A stretch of 64,000 nt of DNA from Aquabacterium sp. (GTDB lineage: Bacteria; Pseudomonadota; Gammaproteobacteria; Burkholderiales; Burkholderiaceae_C), in the NCBI GenBank assembly GCA_023266355.1, contig JAHFQM010000004.1, positions 310,001 through 374,000 on the forward strand, read 5' to 3'. The translations under genes were made by a program, and so were the position numbers. Below are positions 13,192 to 22,569 of the stretch, piece after piece (positions within the stretch are counted from its first letter, which is position 1; each line of letters starts with the position of its first letter). A model generated the notes under the pieces. It did no database searches and was not told the DNA's origin. It was given only the letters and a program-made list of their open reading frames with translations.

Positions 13192-14531
13192 CAGGCGGAC
13201 TCGGTGAAATCGAACAAGGGCAGGGACTCGTGGGCCGTCAGCGGGTCGTTGGCGTGCGAAGCGGCATCGGCGGATTGACCGTCGCCCACGAGCAGAGACG
13301 CCATTTTCACGCCAATCAGGCGCAGGCGGCGGTCCAGGGGCACGGTTTTCAGGCAACGCCCGGCCCACAGACGGATCTCGGCGGCATCGCGCGTGGGTTG
13401 CGGCACGGTGATGCTGCGGGTGACGATGCGGAAGTCGTCGTAGCGCAGCTTGACGCCGATGCTGCGGCCCGTGCAGCCCTTGCGCACGAGGTCGGCCGCG
13501 AGCTGCTCGCACAGGCGGGTGAAGATGGGGCCCAGCGTGGCGCGGTCGTCGCGCGGGTGGAGGTCGCGCTCGAAGGTGGTTTCGCGGCTGATGGATTTGG
13601 GCTCGCGCCAGGTCACCACCGGACGGTCGTCGCGGCCATGCGCGGCCTCGTGCAGCCAATGGCCCTGGTTGCTGCCGAACTCTTCCAGGAGTTGCCCGAG
13701 CGGGGCCGCGGCCAGCTCGCCGATGGTGTGGATGCCCAGCGCGGCCAGGCGTTCGTTGGCCTTGGGGCCGATGCCGTTGATGCGCGCCGCCGGCAGGGGC
13801 CACAAGCGAGCGGGGATGTCGGCGGGCATGAGCAGGGTCAGTCCGTTGGGTTTGTCCAGGTCGGAGCTGAGCTTGGACAGCAGCTTGTTGGGCGTGATGC
13901 CGACCGAGCAGGTCAAGCCGGTGGCGTCTTTCACGGCCTGTTTGAGGCGCTGGCCGATGGCACGCACGCCGCCCATCGGATCGCCATCGACCGTGTCGCG
14001 CGCGCCGGGCACGTCGCTGAGGTCGATGTAGATTTCGTCGATGCCGCGGTCTTCGATGACGGGTGCGACCTCGGCCACCGCGGCCTTGAACAGGCGCGAG
14101 TGGCGGCGGTACGCGTCGAAATCCACCGGCAGCAGGATGGCGTCGGGCGCCAGTGCGGCGGCCTTCATCAAGCCCATGCCGGAGTGCACGCCCAAGGCAC
14201 GGGCCGCGTAGGTGGCGGTGGTGATGACGCCGCGACCGGCGTAGTCGCGCAGGCGGGCATAGCGCCGCGGGCCGTCGGCTTGCGCCTCGTCCAGGGGCTG
14301 GGGTGGGTGGCGACGCCCGCCCCCGATCACCACGGGCTGGCCTTGCAAATCCGGGTAACGCAGCAGCTCGACGGAGGCGTAAAACGCGTCCATGTCGAGG
14401 TGGGCGATGAGGCGCTCGGGCAGCGACGCGACTGTCGCGGCCTCGGTGCGGTCAGGGCCCTGGGAAGGGCTGTGGGATGGGGCGGGTGCGCTCAAGAGAC
14501 GGACAGGCAATGCCGGGGGACGACACGGCAT
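13191..14531 (-). CDS. dinB: DNA polymerase IV
   Basis: Y-family translesion polymerase. About 446 residues from the start used here. Catalytic motifs are LDMDAFYASVE near the N-terminus and the acidic Asp-Glu pair in GIDEIYIDLSD; the helix-hairpin-helix INGIGPKANERLAALGI and the little-finger domain follow. A 20-residue insertion after VVIGGG and before the ATATYAAR segment is typical of betaproteobacterial copies, as I recall. The C-terminus ends with SLPLFDF, a likely sliding-clamp binding motif. The start is uncertain: an upstream start at 14588 and later GTG codons are possible. Confidence 0.93.
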   Translation of the reverse strand: MPCRPPALPVRLLSAPAPSHSPSQGPDRTEAATVASLPERLIAHLDMDAFYASVELLRYPDLQGQPVVIGGGRRHPPQPLDEAQADGPRRYARLRDYAGRGVITTATYAARALGVHSGMGLMKAAALAPDAILLPVDFDAYRRHSRLFKAAVAEVAPVIEDRGIDEIYIDLSDVPGARDTVDGDPMGGVRAIGQRLKQAVKDATGLTCSVGITPNKLLSKLSSDLDKPNGLTLLMPADIPARLWPLPAARINGIGPKANERLAALGIHTIGELAAAPLGQLLEEFGSNQGHWLHEAAHGRDDRPVVTWREPKSISRETTFERDLHPRDDRATLGPIFTRLCEQLAADLVRKGCTGRSIGVKLRYDDFRIVTRSITVPQPTRDAAEIRLWAGRCLKTVPLDRRLRLIGVKMASLLVGDGQSADAASHANDPLTAHESLPLFDFTESA

Positions 14532-14592
14532 TCTGACGCGCCCCGGGGAGATCGGGGCCAGGCCCCCCGCCCGCACCCGGTCAGGCACCCGC

Positions 14593-14910
14593 TCAGGCGC
14601 GGATGTCGAGCAGGCTGCCCATCAGCTCGTCTTGCGTGCGGATGCTGCGCAGATTGGCTTTGTAGGTGGCGCTGGATTGCATCTGCTCGACCAGGTCGGT
14701 GGCCAGGTCGGCACCGATTTCCGAAGACTTGCCGATGGTGACCACCACGCCCGGCTGCTCCTGGCCCTGGCCAGTGCCCACGGTTTGCTGCTGCACGACC
14801 TCGCGGCGGAAATCGGGCGTCTGTGCGTTGGCGATGTTGTGCGCCGAGGCCCCCAGCCGCGTGGTGGCGGCCTGCAGACCCGACAGGGAGATGGGCAGGA
14901 CGGGGTTCAT
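14593..14910 (-). CDS. Flagellar basal-body rod-like protein, short and orphan
   Basis: 105 residues. The N-terminus SGLQAATTRLGASAHNIANA is the flagellar rod/hook N-terminal signature (flg_bb_rod). The C-terminal part DLVEQMQSSATYKANLRSI resembles the C-terminal helix shared by FlgB/FlgC/FlgG. The middle is too short for a full rod protein. No other flagellar gene lies nearby. It could be a reduced axial protein, an export-gate substrate or a relic. Confidence 0.7.
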   Translation of the reverse strand: MNPVLPISLSGLQAATTRLGASAHNIANAQTPDFRREVVQQQTVGTGQGQEQPGVVVTIGKSSEIGADLATDLVEQMQSSATYKANLRSIRTQDELMGSLLDIRA

Positions 14911-15023
14911 GGCACGCCTCGGCAGTGGTTGCAGACTTCAGTGTGCCGCGCCAGCCCGCGCCGGTCACGGGGGGATGACGCCGGTTTGTCACGGGAAGCG
15001 TGAGAACACCACGGTGCACCGCG

Positions 15024-15053
15024 TTGGATGCGATGTGTCGAAGCCGCTAGCAT
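15024..15053 (+). promoter_or_regulatory. Possible promoter of the flavoprotein gene
   Basis: TTGGAT and TAGCAT separated by 18 bases, 54 bases before the chosen ATG. A modest match to sigma70; no other signal is seen in this divergent region. Confidence 0.35.
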
Positions 15054-15106
15054 GGCGGGTGATGGGGGCAGGCAGCCTCCGTCTGTTTTGCAGTATGGGA
15101 ATCACC

Positions 15107-16360
15107 ATGTTCGATGCCGTTGTTGTGGGCGCGCGCTGCGCCGGTGCCGCCACCGCACTCCTGCTGGCCCGCCAGGGTCACCGCGTGCTGATCGTCGATC
15201 AGGCGCATTTCCCCAGCGATGTGCGCCTGTCCACCCACCTGGTCTGGCACGCGGGCGTGGACCTGCTGGACCGCTGGGGCCTGCTGCCCACGCTGCAGGC
15301 CAGTGGTTGCCCGCTGCTGACCGACTTCGCCCTGGACATGGGCGGCCTGGTGCTGCAAGGCCAGCCGCCCGGCACGCGTGTGGGTGCGGCCATGGCGCCA
15401 CGGCGCGTGGTGCTGGACCAGGTTTTGTTGGACGCCGCGCTGGCCGCAGGCGCCGAGTTGCGCGAAGGCGTGACCTTCGAGGACGTGCTCCGCGAGCAGG
15501 ACTCGGCCGATGGCCGCGTGTGCGGCATCCGCGGCCGGCTGCAGGACGGCCAGCCCGTGCAGTTCGAGGCGCGCGTCGTGGTCGGCGCCGATGGCACGCA
15601 CTCGCCGCTGGCCCGTGCCGTGGGCGCGCGCGAGCTGGTGCGCCATGGCAAGGACGAGGGCTCCTACAACGTCTATGCGTATTTCAGCGGCCTGCCCGTC
15701 GATGCGGTCGAGTTCCACTCCCGGCCCGAGCGCATGGCCTATGCCTGGCACACCCACCACGGCCAGACGCTGGTGGGCATGATCCTGCCGGGGCGTTCGC
15801 CGCGCGTGCCACTGGCCGAGGTCGAAGCGATGTTCATGGGCGAGTTGGCCACACACGCGCCTTCGCTCGCCGAGCGTGTGCGCCATGCCCGGCGCGAAAG
15901 TGACTGGACCGCCGCCAGCGTGGGCTCGCATTGCCGCGAAGCCACGGGCGCGGGCTGGGCCCTGGTGGGCGATGCCGGTGTGACGGTGGACCCGATCACG
16001 GCGGCGGGCATCACCCTGGCGCTGCGCGATGCCGAGCTGCTGTCGGGCCTGCTGCACGAGGGCTTGCGACATGAGGGCTTGTTGGGCCAACGCACGCTCG
16101 ATGCCGCCTTGGCCGACTTCGGCCCGAAGCGCGACGTGGTGTCCCGGCCCCTGCACCAGTTCGCCCAGGACATGGCGCAGCTGCAGGTGCCGCCGCCGGA
16201 GATGGTCAACGTCTTCATGGCGCTGGCAGGCAACCAGGCCCAGATCGACCGCTACTTCGGCGTGTTCGGCCAGACCGTGACGCCCGCCGAGTTCTTCGAC
16301 CCGGCCAACCTGCAGGCCATCCTGAGCGGGGCTGCCGCCTCTGCAGCAGACCCCGTCTGA
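15107..16360 (+). CDS. FAD-dependent oxidoreductase (PHBH-like fold)
   Basis: 417-residue flavoprotein. The FAD-binding dinucleotide fold starts VVVGARCAGAATALLLARQG (residues 4-23), followed by VVGADGTHSPLAR and GDAGVTVDPITAAGI, the second and third FAD motifs of the aromatic hydroxylase / geranylgeranyl reductase group. Such proteins oxidise or hydroxylate small molecules; the substrate cannot be read here. The ATG at 15107 is chosen because GGGA sits 8 bases upstream and the FAD fold begins at once; 15095 is an alternative. It ends 28 bases from the convergent cyclase gene. Confidence 0.85.
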   Translation: MFDAVVVGARCAGAATALLLARQGHRVLIVDQAHFPSDVRLSTHLVWHAGVDLLDRWGLLPTLQASGCPLLTDFALDMGGLVLQGQPPGTRVGAAMAPRRVVLDQVLLDAALAAGAELREGVTFEDVLREQDSADGRVCGIRGRLQDGQPVQFEARVVVGADGTHSPLARAVGARELVRHGKDEGSYNVYAYFSGLPVDAVEFHSRPERMAYAWHTHHGQTLVGMILPGRSPRVPLAEVEAMFMGELATHAPSLAERVRHARRESDWTAASVGSHCREATGAGWALVGDAGVTVDPITAAGITLALRDAELLSGLLHEGLRHEGLLGQRTLDAALADFGPKRDVVSRPLHQFAQDMAQLQVPPPEMVNVFMALAGNQAQIDRYFGVFGQTVTPAEFFDPANLQAILSGAAASAADPV

Positions 16361-16388
16361 GCCGCTGCGTCCTGCGCCGGTCGCAGGC

Positions 16389-19300
16389 TCAATCCGTGCG
16401 CCACTGGCGCAGCACCGGGTGCCGCGCACAAGCCGCATCCCACGACACCTGGGCGCGCTGCTGCCAGCGCACAGCCTGCTGCTCATGCGCCACGGTCAGC
16501 GCCAGGCGCAGCGATGCGGCCGCCTCGGTCACGTCCACGTCCGGCACATGCAGCAGCAGCTCGCCGCGCACGCGGTGCAGCTCGGCCTCGTACCAGCGCT
16601 CGCCACCGGCCTGCACGCGCGCCCAGGCATCGGCCAGCAAGGCCAGACCCTCGGGCCAGGCACCGGCCTGCCCCAGGGCATCGGCCAGCAGGGTCTGGAA
16701 GAAAGGCACGGCGATGCCCGCACCCGTGGCGCAGAAATCGGCCAGGCCCTGGCGCATGGCGGCGATGCCCGCGCCCTCGGCCAACAGCTCACGGGCCTGC
16801 GCCTCTGACAGCGCCTTGCGGTGCGCGCACCAGCCCAACAAGAAGGTGGCCATGCTGCGGACATAGGCGTGGCCGTGGGCTTCGGCCAGTTGCAAACTCT
16901 GGGTGGCACTGGCGCGCAGGGCGTCCACGTCGCCACGGTGCAGGCGGACCATGGCCCCCCAACCGAAAGCCCAGGCCAGGGAGTAGGCATGGTTCAGGCC
17001 ATGCGCGCGCTGGTGCACGGCTTGCAAGGGCGCATCCACCTCGTCGAGGCGCCCCGTGACCCAGTCGGCGTGCAAGGCGTGCACCTGCGCCACGAGCAGC
17101 AAATCGGTGGAATACAGGGGGATGAGGCCACGGTCCTGCGGGTCGCTGTAGCGGTGCTCGACCTGTTCGGCGTGGGTGGCCACCTCCACCAGGCGGCCGC
17201 TGTAGAAGGCCAGCTGCGACTGCATCATGTCGTGCACCAGCCAGGCTTGGCGGCTGTGTGCCTGGCGGGCCACGGTCTGCATGCGCCGGCCCATCGCGCA
17301 GGCCTGGACGATGTCGCCCTTGACCAGCTGGAACACGCAGTTGCCCCACAGCGGCCAGATGGCGTCGTCGACCCCATCGCTCGCGCCGGCCAGTTGCTGG
17401 GCGCGGCCATAGGCTTGCTCGACCTCGGGCGCCGCCCAGCCTTTGCCCAGCATGTGCGTGGTGCCCAGCAGGCCGCGCAAGGGCATCTCCTGGCGGTCGC
17501 GCCAGGGCGAAGGCGGCTGGGCCAGGACCACGGCCAGGCCCGCGTCCAGGTGGGCCACGGCTTCGCTCAGGGACTTCTGCGTCAAGGCGCGCTCACCGGC
17601 CAGGCGCCAGTGGTTCACGGCCACATCGTTCAGGCCAGCCTCGGTGGCATGGTGGGCCAGCTCGGCTGGATCGGTGTCGATGCGCGCCAGGAAGTGGGTC
17701 TGCAAGGTGTGCACCACCTGCGCGTGCAGCTGCTGGCGGCGCACCGCCACGAGCGAATCGCGCGCAGCGTCTTGCAGCAAGGCGTGGCGGAAAGCCAGTT
17801 GCGGCCCGCGCGGCCCGCCATCGCGCACCAGCACGCCAGCCTGCAGCAAGGTGTGGAGGTCGCGCTCGAACTCGGCCGGCGGGCGCGCGTCCATGGCCTG
17901 GAGCACGTCGAGGTCGAGCGTGCGGCCCAGCACCGCGGCGCGCTGGAGGAGCTCACGCGCGCAGGGGTGGCGGTCAAGCCGGGCCATCAGCGAATCGCGC
18001 AGGGTGGCGGGCACCGGGGCATGGCCGTCACGCAGGGCCACGCCGTCGATCAGCGAGCGCGCCAACTCTTCGACGAACAAGGGCACGCCATCGGTTTTGT
18101 GCGCGATGTGCTGGCGGGCGGCCTCGGTCAGGGTGTCAGCGCCAGCCAGGCGGTCCAGCAGCGCGTCGGTGTCTTCGGCACTGAGGCTGCTCACCGGCAC
18201 GGGCGTGAGCACGGAGGCTGGCGCGAGCACGGGCAGGGTCTCCGGGCGGTGCGTGACCAGCAAGAGCAAGGGCCAGTCGCTCAAGCGGTGTCCCACGGCC
18301 TGGGCAAAGGCCAGGGTGCCGGGGTCGGCCCAATGCAGGTCCTCGATCAGCAGCAGGGTCGGGCGCTGCCGCGCACGGGCCGCCACCAAGGCCACCAAGG
18401 CCGCCAGGATGGCCGCATGGCGCTCGTGGGCGCTTGTGACCCAGGGGGCTGCGCGGTCTGGCCCCACGTCGCCATCGCTCAGCATCAGCAAGTCGGCCGA
18501 GGCGCTGGCGTGGGCTTCGCCGAGTTGGTGCACCGCCACCACCAGCTCGCGCAAACGCTCGCGCTGCAGCGCTGGTGACATGCCGTGGCGGATGTCGAGG
18601 CGGCGCATCAGGCCTTCGCGCAGCGGGTGGAACTCGGCATGGCGGTGCTGGGGCGAGCACTGCACCACCAGCGCGGCCAGACCGGCGTTGCCCATGCGCT
18701 GGCGCAGCTCGCTGACCATGCGGGATTTGCCGATGCCAGCCTCGCCCGACAACACCACGGCCTGCCCCTGACCTTGCGCAGCCTGCTGCCACCGATCGGT
18801 CAGCAGGGCCAGCTCTTGCTGGCGCCCCACCAGCGGGCTCAGGCGCGCTGACGTGGCCGCCTCGAACCGGCTGGCGGTCTGGGCCAGGCCTTGCACGCGC
18901 CAGACCTGGTGGGGTGCACGCACCCCTTTGAGCGCGTGCACGCCCTGGTCTTCGCACACGAAGCGCCCCCCCGACAAACGCCGCGTGGCCTCGCCGATGA
19001 AGACCTGGCCGGGCGGCGCCAACGCTTGCAAGCGCGCGGCCAGGTGGGGCGCATCGCCGAGCGCCAGGTGCTCGCGGTGGCTGCCAGCGCCAACATCGCC
19101 CACCACCACGAGGCCGGTGTCGATGCCCACGCGCAAACGCAGGCCGCGCATGTTCGCCACATCCGCCACGCCAGCCACGCCCGTCACGTCCAGCTCGGCC
19201 ACGGCCTGCACCAGCGCCAAGCCGCTGTGCACAGCACGGATGGCGGCGTCTTCCTGGGCCAGCGGGTAGCCGAAATACACCAGCAAGCCATCGCCCAGGT

Positions 19301-19661
19301 ACTGGGCCACCACGCCGCCATGGCGCTGCAGGATGTCCACGGCGGCCTGCTGGTAGGCCAGCACGATGTCACGCCAGGCCTCCGGCGAAAGCGACTGGCA
19401 CAGCGTCGTGGCATCGACCAGGTCGGCGAAGAGGATGGTCAGTTGGCGGCGCTCGCCATCGGGCTGCGCCACCGTCTGAGGACGCCGCGCCAAGGCCTGC
19501 AGCACGCGCTTGCGGTCGCCCAGCGGCAGGCCGATCTGGGCCAGGTCGGCTTCGCTGAGAGAACCCAGCACATCGACGTCGATGGCGTGAGCGCGCAACA
19601 GCGCTTCGAGGTGCGGCACACCAGCGTCCAACAGCCACTGGTGCAGCGCAGAGGTGCTCAT
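16389..19661 (-). CDS. SAM-domain class III nucleotidyl cyclase fused to AAA ATPase
   Basis: Large regulator of 1090 residues. A SAM domain (about 5-60) is followed by a class III cyclase domain (72-245), an AAA/STAND ATPase with Walker A GEAGIGKS (306-313), and a long helical repeat region. Both cyclase metal aspartates are present (Asp80 in FADLVD and Asp124 in GDGLLVYFG). The usual transition-state Asn before AAR is replaced by His206 (HLAAR), so cyclase activity is uncertain. The ATG overlaps the stop of the upstream regulator gene as ATGA, so they are co-translated. It may act as an ATP-driven sensor rather than a cAMP maker. Soluble; no membrane segment is seen. Confidence 0.85.
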   Translation of the reverse strand: MSTSALHQWLLDAGVPHLEALLRAHAIDVDVLGSLSEADLAQIGLPLGDRKRVLQALARRPQTVAQPDGERRQLTILFADLVDATTLCQSLSPEAWRDIVLAYQQAAVDILQRHGGVVAQYLGDGLLVYFGYPLAQEDAAIRAVHSGLALVQAVAELDVTGVAGVADVANMRGLRLRVGIDTGLVVVGDVGAGSHREHLALGDAPHLAARLQALAPPGQVFIGEATRRLSGGRFVCEDQGVHALKGVRAPHQVWRVQGLAQTASRFEAATSARLSPLVGRQQELALLTDRWQQAAQGQGQAVVLSGEAGIGKSRMVSELRQRMGNAGLAALVVQCSPQHRHAEFHPLREGLMRRLDIRHGMSPALQRERLRELVVAVHQLGEAHASASADLLMLSDGDVGPDRAAPWVTSAHERHAAILAALVALVAARARQRPTLLLIEDLHWADPGTLAFAQAVGHRLSDWPLLLLVTHRPETLPVLAPASVLTPVPVSSLSAEDTDALLDRLAGADTLTEAARQHIAHKTDGVPLFVEELARSLIDGVALRDGHAPVPATLRDSLMARLDRHPCARELLQRAAVLGRTLDLDVLQAMDARPPAEFERDLHTLLQAGVLVRDGGPRGPQLAFRHALLQDAARDSLVAVRRQQLHAQVVHTLQTHFLARIDTDPAELAHHATEAGLNDVAVNHWRLAGERALTQKSLSEAVAHLDAGLAVVLAQPPSPWRDRQEMPLRGLLGTTHMLGKGWAAPEVEQAYGRAQQLAGASDGVDDAIWPLWGNCVFQLVKGDIVQACAMGRRMQTVARQAHSRQAWLVHDMMQSQLAFYSGRLVEVATHAEQVEHRYSDPQDRGLIPLYSTDLLLVAQVHALHADWVTGRLDEVDAPLQAVHQRAHGLNHAYSLAWAFGWGAMVRLHRGDVDALRASATQSLQLAEAHGHAYVRSMATFLLGWCAHRKALSEAQARELLAEGAGIAAMRQGLADFCATGAGIAVPFFQTLLADALGQAGAWPEGLALLADAWARVQAGGERWYEAELHRVRGELLLHVPDVDVTEAAASLRLALTVAHEQQAVRWQQRAQVSWDAACARHPVLRQWRTD

Positions 19662-22258
19662 GTCGGCGCCAAGCCCAGTGCCCAGGTGCAGACGGAGTCG
19701 GGGTCCAGCGTGGCGCCATGCGCCAGCAAGCGCTGCATGACCGTGGGCTCCAGCGCGTCTTCCACGGCGGCGTGCGCGCGCGACCAGGCGTACACAGCCA
19801 GCACATCGTGCGAGCCCAGCGTGCGGTAGGTCTGCGCGGTGTAGCCCAACAGGCGGGCCGCGGCTTCGTGGCGGCCTTCCATCGCGGCCAGCAGGGCCAG
19901 CAGGCCCGCGTACAGGCCCAGCCATTCCCAGCTGCGGCTGCGCGATGCGTCCAGGAAATCGCGCAAGGTGGCGCGTGCCTGGGCCAGGTCGGCGCGCACG
20001 AAGGCCACGCAGGCCACGATGGCCAGGGCGTGGACGACGAAATTGTCACGGCGGTGGCGGCCGCGCGCCAGGATGTCCTGGCTGATGCGCCAGGCCGCGT
20101 CGGTGTCGCCCAGCGCCAGGCTGATGGCGGCCAAGTCGCTGAAGCCGGCTGACATGACGCCGTCCAGGCCGGCCGACTGCGCACGCACCAGCAGGTTCTG
20201 GCAAACGCGGCGCGCATCGGCCATCAGCTCCAGGCTGCGCAGCACGCCGACCTCGGCCATCAGCCGCTGGGTGAACAGGCGCGCGGGCCAATCGGGGCGC
20301 TCCAGGGCACTCATCTCGCGCAGCAGGGCCACGGCCTCTTCGCGCGCCAGCATGCCGCTGCCGGCCACGCAGCGCAGCGCGAGGTAGACACCACGCGCGT
20401 CGTTGGCCGAGCGGCTGGCCTGCTCGGCACGCCGCGCACCTTGCAACATGCCGGCGTTGTCCACGCCCCAGTGCAGGCGGCTGTGTTCCAGCCAGAAGCG
20501 GGCTGCGGCGGGGTCCTCGCCGAGCGCATCGGCCAAAGCCTCGACCCGGCGCCCCCGCAGGCGGCCTTCCGGGGCCAGGCCCAGCAGCAGGAACAGCGGC
20601 CCGACCGCGCCCTGCAGGCGCACGGCCAGGTGGGGGTCATGGGCCACGGCCCAGTCCAGTGCCGCGCGCACGTTGTCGATGTCGCAGCCAAACTGGCCCA
20701 GCCAGGTGGCGTCTGCACTCAGCCAGTAGGCCTCGTAGGCACCGTCCATCAGCTCGGCCACCGCGCGTGCATGGTGGGCTTGCAGCAAGGCCTGCTCACC
20801 GCTGGCCTGGAGCTTGAGGCTGGCGTAGTCGCGCATGCTGTCGAGCAAGCGGTAGCGCGGTGACTCACCGCCATCGACCGCGACCAGCGAACGATCGACC
20901 AGCGCGCCCAGGGTGTCCAGCACCAGCCACTCGTCCATGCAGGTGTCGGGCGTCAGGCCTTGCCCGAGCAAGGTGACCAGGCTGAGCGGGAAGCCGCCTG
21001 CGAACACCGCGATGCGCCGGAACAGGGCCTGCTCTGGCCGTGTCAGCAACTCGTGGCTCCAGTCGAGGGCGGCCATCAAGGTCTGGTGGCGATCGGGCAC
21101 ACCCGCGCTGTGGCCGGCGAGCAGGCGGAAGCGCTCGTCCAGGCGCTGCACCACGCCGGGCAGGCCCAGCAGCGGCACGCGCGAGGCCGCCAGCTTGATG
21201 GCCAGGGCCAGGCCATCGACACGGCGGCACAGCTCCGAGACCATGTCCACCTGCTCCGGCAGCAAGGTGTGGCTGCGGTCGAGCGCGCGGACCTGGTCCA
21301 CGAACAAAGCCACCGCGCCATGCTGCAAGGCGTCGTCCACCGAAGCCCCGGCCGACGGGATGGACAGCGGCCCCAGGCGGAAGACACGTTCGCCATCGAC
21401 CTTCAAGGGCACCTGGCTGGTCACCAGCAAGCGCACACCCGGCGCGGCCTGCATCACGGCCTGAACCAAGTCGGTGACGGCGCCAAGCACGTGCTCGGCG
21501 TTGTCCAGCACCAGCAAGACCTTGCGCGGGCCCAGTGCCGCGGCCAGGCTGGCCAGGCGATCCGCCCCACCGACCGACAAGCCCAGCGCCTGCGAGACGG
21601 CCGTGACCGCACACCCTGCCGAGCTCAGGCTGGCCAGATCGACCCAGGCGGTGCCGTCGGGGCGGTCTGCGCGCCAGCGGTGGGCGGCGGCCAGGGCCAG
21701 CGCGGTCTTGCCGATGCCGGCCGAGCCCACCAGGGTGATGAGCGGTGTTGGCAGCAGGGCGTCCAGGGCCTCCAGGTCACGCTCACGTCCCCAGAGGCGC
21801 TGCGCCGGCATGGGCAGCGAGGCCAGCGCTTCGGCCGGGGCAGGTGCCGGCTCCGGCCTCGCCCGGCGCACCGGCGGCAGTTGCAAGTTCGACGGCAGGA
21901 GCGAGGCTGGCGAAGGCGGAGGGGAAAGCAAAGCGGACGCCGCCGCATGGCCCGATTCACGCGGCCGCAAAGGCAGGACGAAACGGTAGCCCCGCCCAGG
22001 CACGGTGACGATGGCCCCCATGCCCAGCACCTTGCGCAAGGCCGACACCTGCACCTGGAGGTTGTTTTCCTCGACCACGAGGCCGGGCCAGACCAGCTCC
22101 ATCAGCTCCGCCTTGGTGACCAAGCGGCCATGGCGCTGGGCCAGGGCGATCAGCAATTCCATGGCGCGACCGCCCAGGGCGGTGGGTTGCCCGTCCAGGT
22201 AGAGCACGCGCTCCTGCACACGGAGCGCGAATCGGTCAAAACGGATGCTGTCTGGCAA
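19658..22258 (-). CDS. Winged-helix transcriptional regulator with STAND ATPase
   Basis: 866-residue regulator. An OmpR/PhoB-type winged helix is at about 1-95 (VWPGLVVEENNLQVQVSALR, then VPGRGYRFV). A Pro/Ala-rich linker leads to an NB-ARC-like ATPase with Walker A GSAGIGKT (178-185) and a Walker B LVLDNAEH near 250. The rest is helical repeats typical of the AfsR/MalT-like group. It would bind DNA in response to a ligand or protein sensed by the C-terminal part. Its stop overlaps the start of the cyclase-ATPase gene. Target genes are unknown. Confidence 0.85.
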   Translation of the reverse strand: MPDSIRFDRFALRVQERVLYLDGQPTALGGRAMELLIALAQRHGRLVTKAELMELVWPGLVVEENNLQVQVSALRKVLGMGAIVTVPGRGYRFVLPLRPRESGHAAASALLSPPPSPASLLPSNLQLPPVRRARPEPAPAPAEALASLPMPAQRLWGRERDLEALDALLPTPLITLVGSAGIGKTALALAAAHRWRADRPDGTAWVDLASLSSAGCAVTAVSQALGLSVGGADRLASLAAALGPRKVLLVLDNAEHVLGAVTDLVQAVMQAAPGVRLLVTSQVPLKVDGERVFRLGPLSIPSAGASVDDALQHGAVALFVDQVRALDRSHTLLPEQVDMVSELCRRVDGLALAIKLAASRVPLLGLPGVVQRLDERFRLLAGHSAGVPDRHQTLMAALDWSHELLTRPEQALFRRIAVFAGGFPLSLVTLLGQGLTPDTCMDEWLVLDTLGALVDRSLVAVDGGESPRYRLLDSMRDYASLKLQASGEQALLQAHHARAVAELMDGAYEAYWLSADATWLGQFGCDIDNVRAALDWAVAHDPHLAVRLQGAVGPLFLLLGLAPEGRLRGRRVEALADALGEDPAAARFWLEHSRLHWGVDNAGMLQGARRAEQASRSANDARGVYLALRCVAGSGMLAREEAVALLREMSALERPDWPARLFTQRLMAEVGVLRSLELMADARRVCQNLLVRAQSAGLDGVMSAGFSDLAAISLALGDTDAAWRISQDILARGRHRRDNFVVHALAIVACVAFVRADLAQARATLRDFLDASRSRSWEWLGLYAGLLALLAAMEGRHEAAARLLGYTAQTYRTLGSHDVLAVYAWSRAHAAVEDALEPTVMQRLLAHGATLDPDSVCTWALGLAPT

Positions 22259-22569
22259 GGGTTCCCCGGTGGAAGGGCCATCTTCAGAGGAATTTCAGGA
22301 TCTCTTCAGGACGCCCCGTCCGGACACCCGGACAATGTGCAATATTCTAAAGAAATGCGGCGCAAACGCACGGTCCAATGGGGCATCAGAGCCCCCCTGG
22401 ACAACACGTGCAAAAACGTGCTGACACCAAAACGCTGTCATCCAGAGAAAGACGGGTCGGAACCGTCTGCCCCACGCCCGCCGTGGGGTTCGCCCGCCGC
22501 CCTGGTCACCGGGACGGCGGGCTTCCGTTTTGGGGCTGCCGCTTTTGGACCCCGCTTTCAGGGGCCACC
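22259..22569. other. Non-coding region with three hairpins
   Basis: 311 bases between the MFS gene and the winged-helix regulator gene, both on the minus strand. It holds three consecutive dyads: AGACGG/CCGTCT (22450-22468), CCCCACG/CGTGGGG (22470-22488) and GCCCGCCG/CGGCGGGC (22492-22522). The last is followed on the plus strand by TTCCGTTTT, giving a weak terminator shape on that strand. The remainder probably carries the promoter of the regulator pair. I see no gene. Confidence 0.4.

Noticed and set aside
12946..13803. A long minus-strand frame upstream of the small lipoprotein
   Set aside because: Upstream of the lipoprotein signal peptide it is only a shadow of dinB; the signal peptide and lipobox set the start at 13191.
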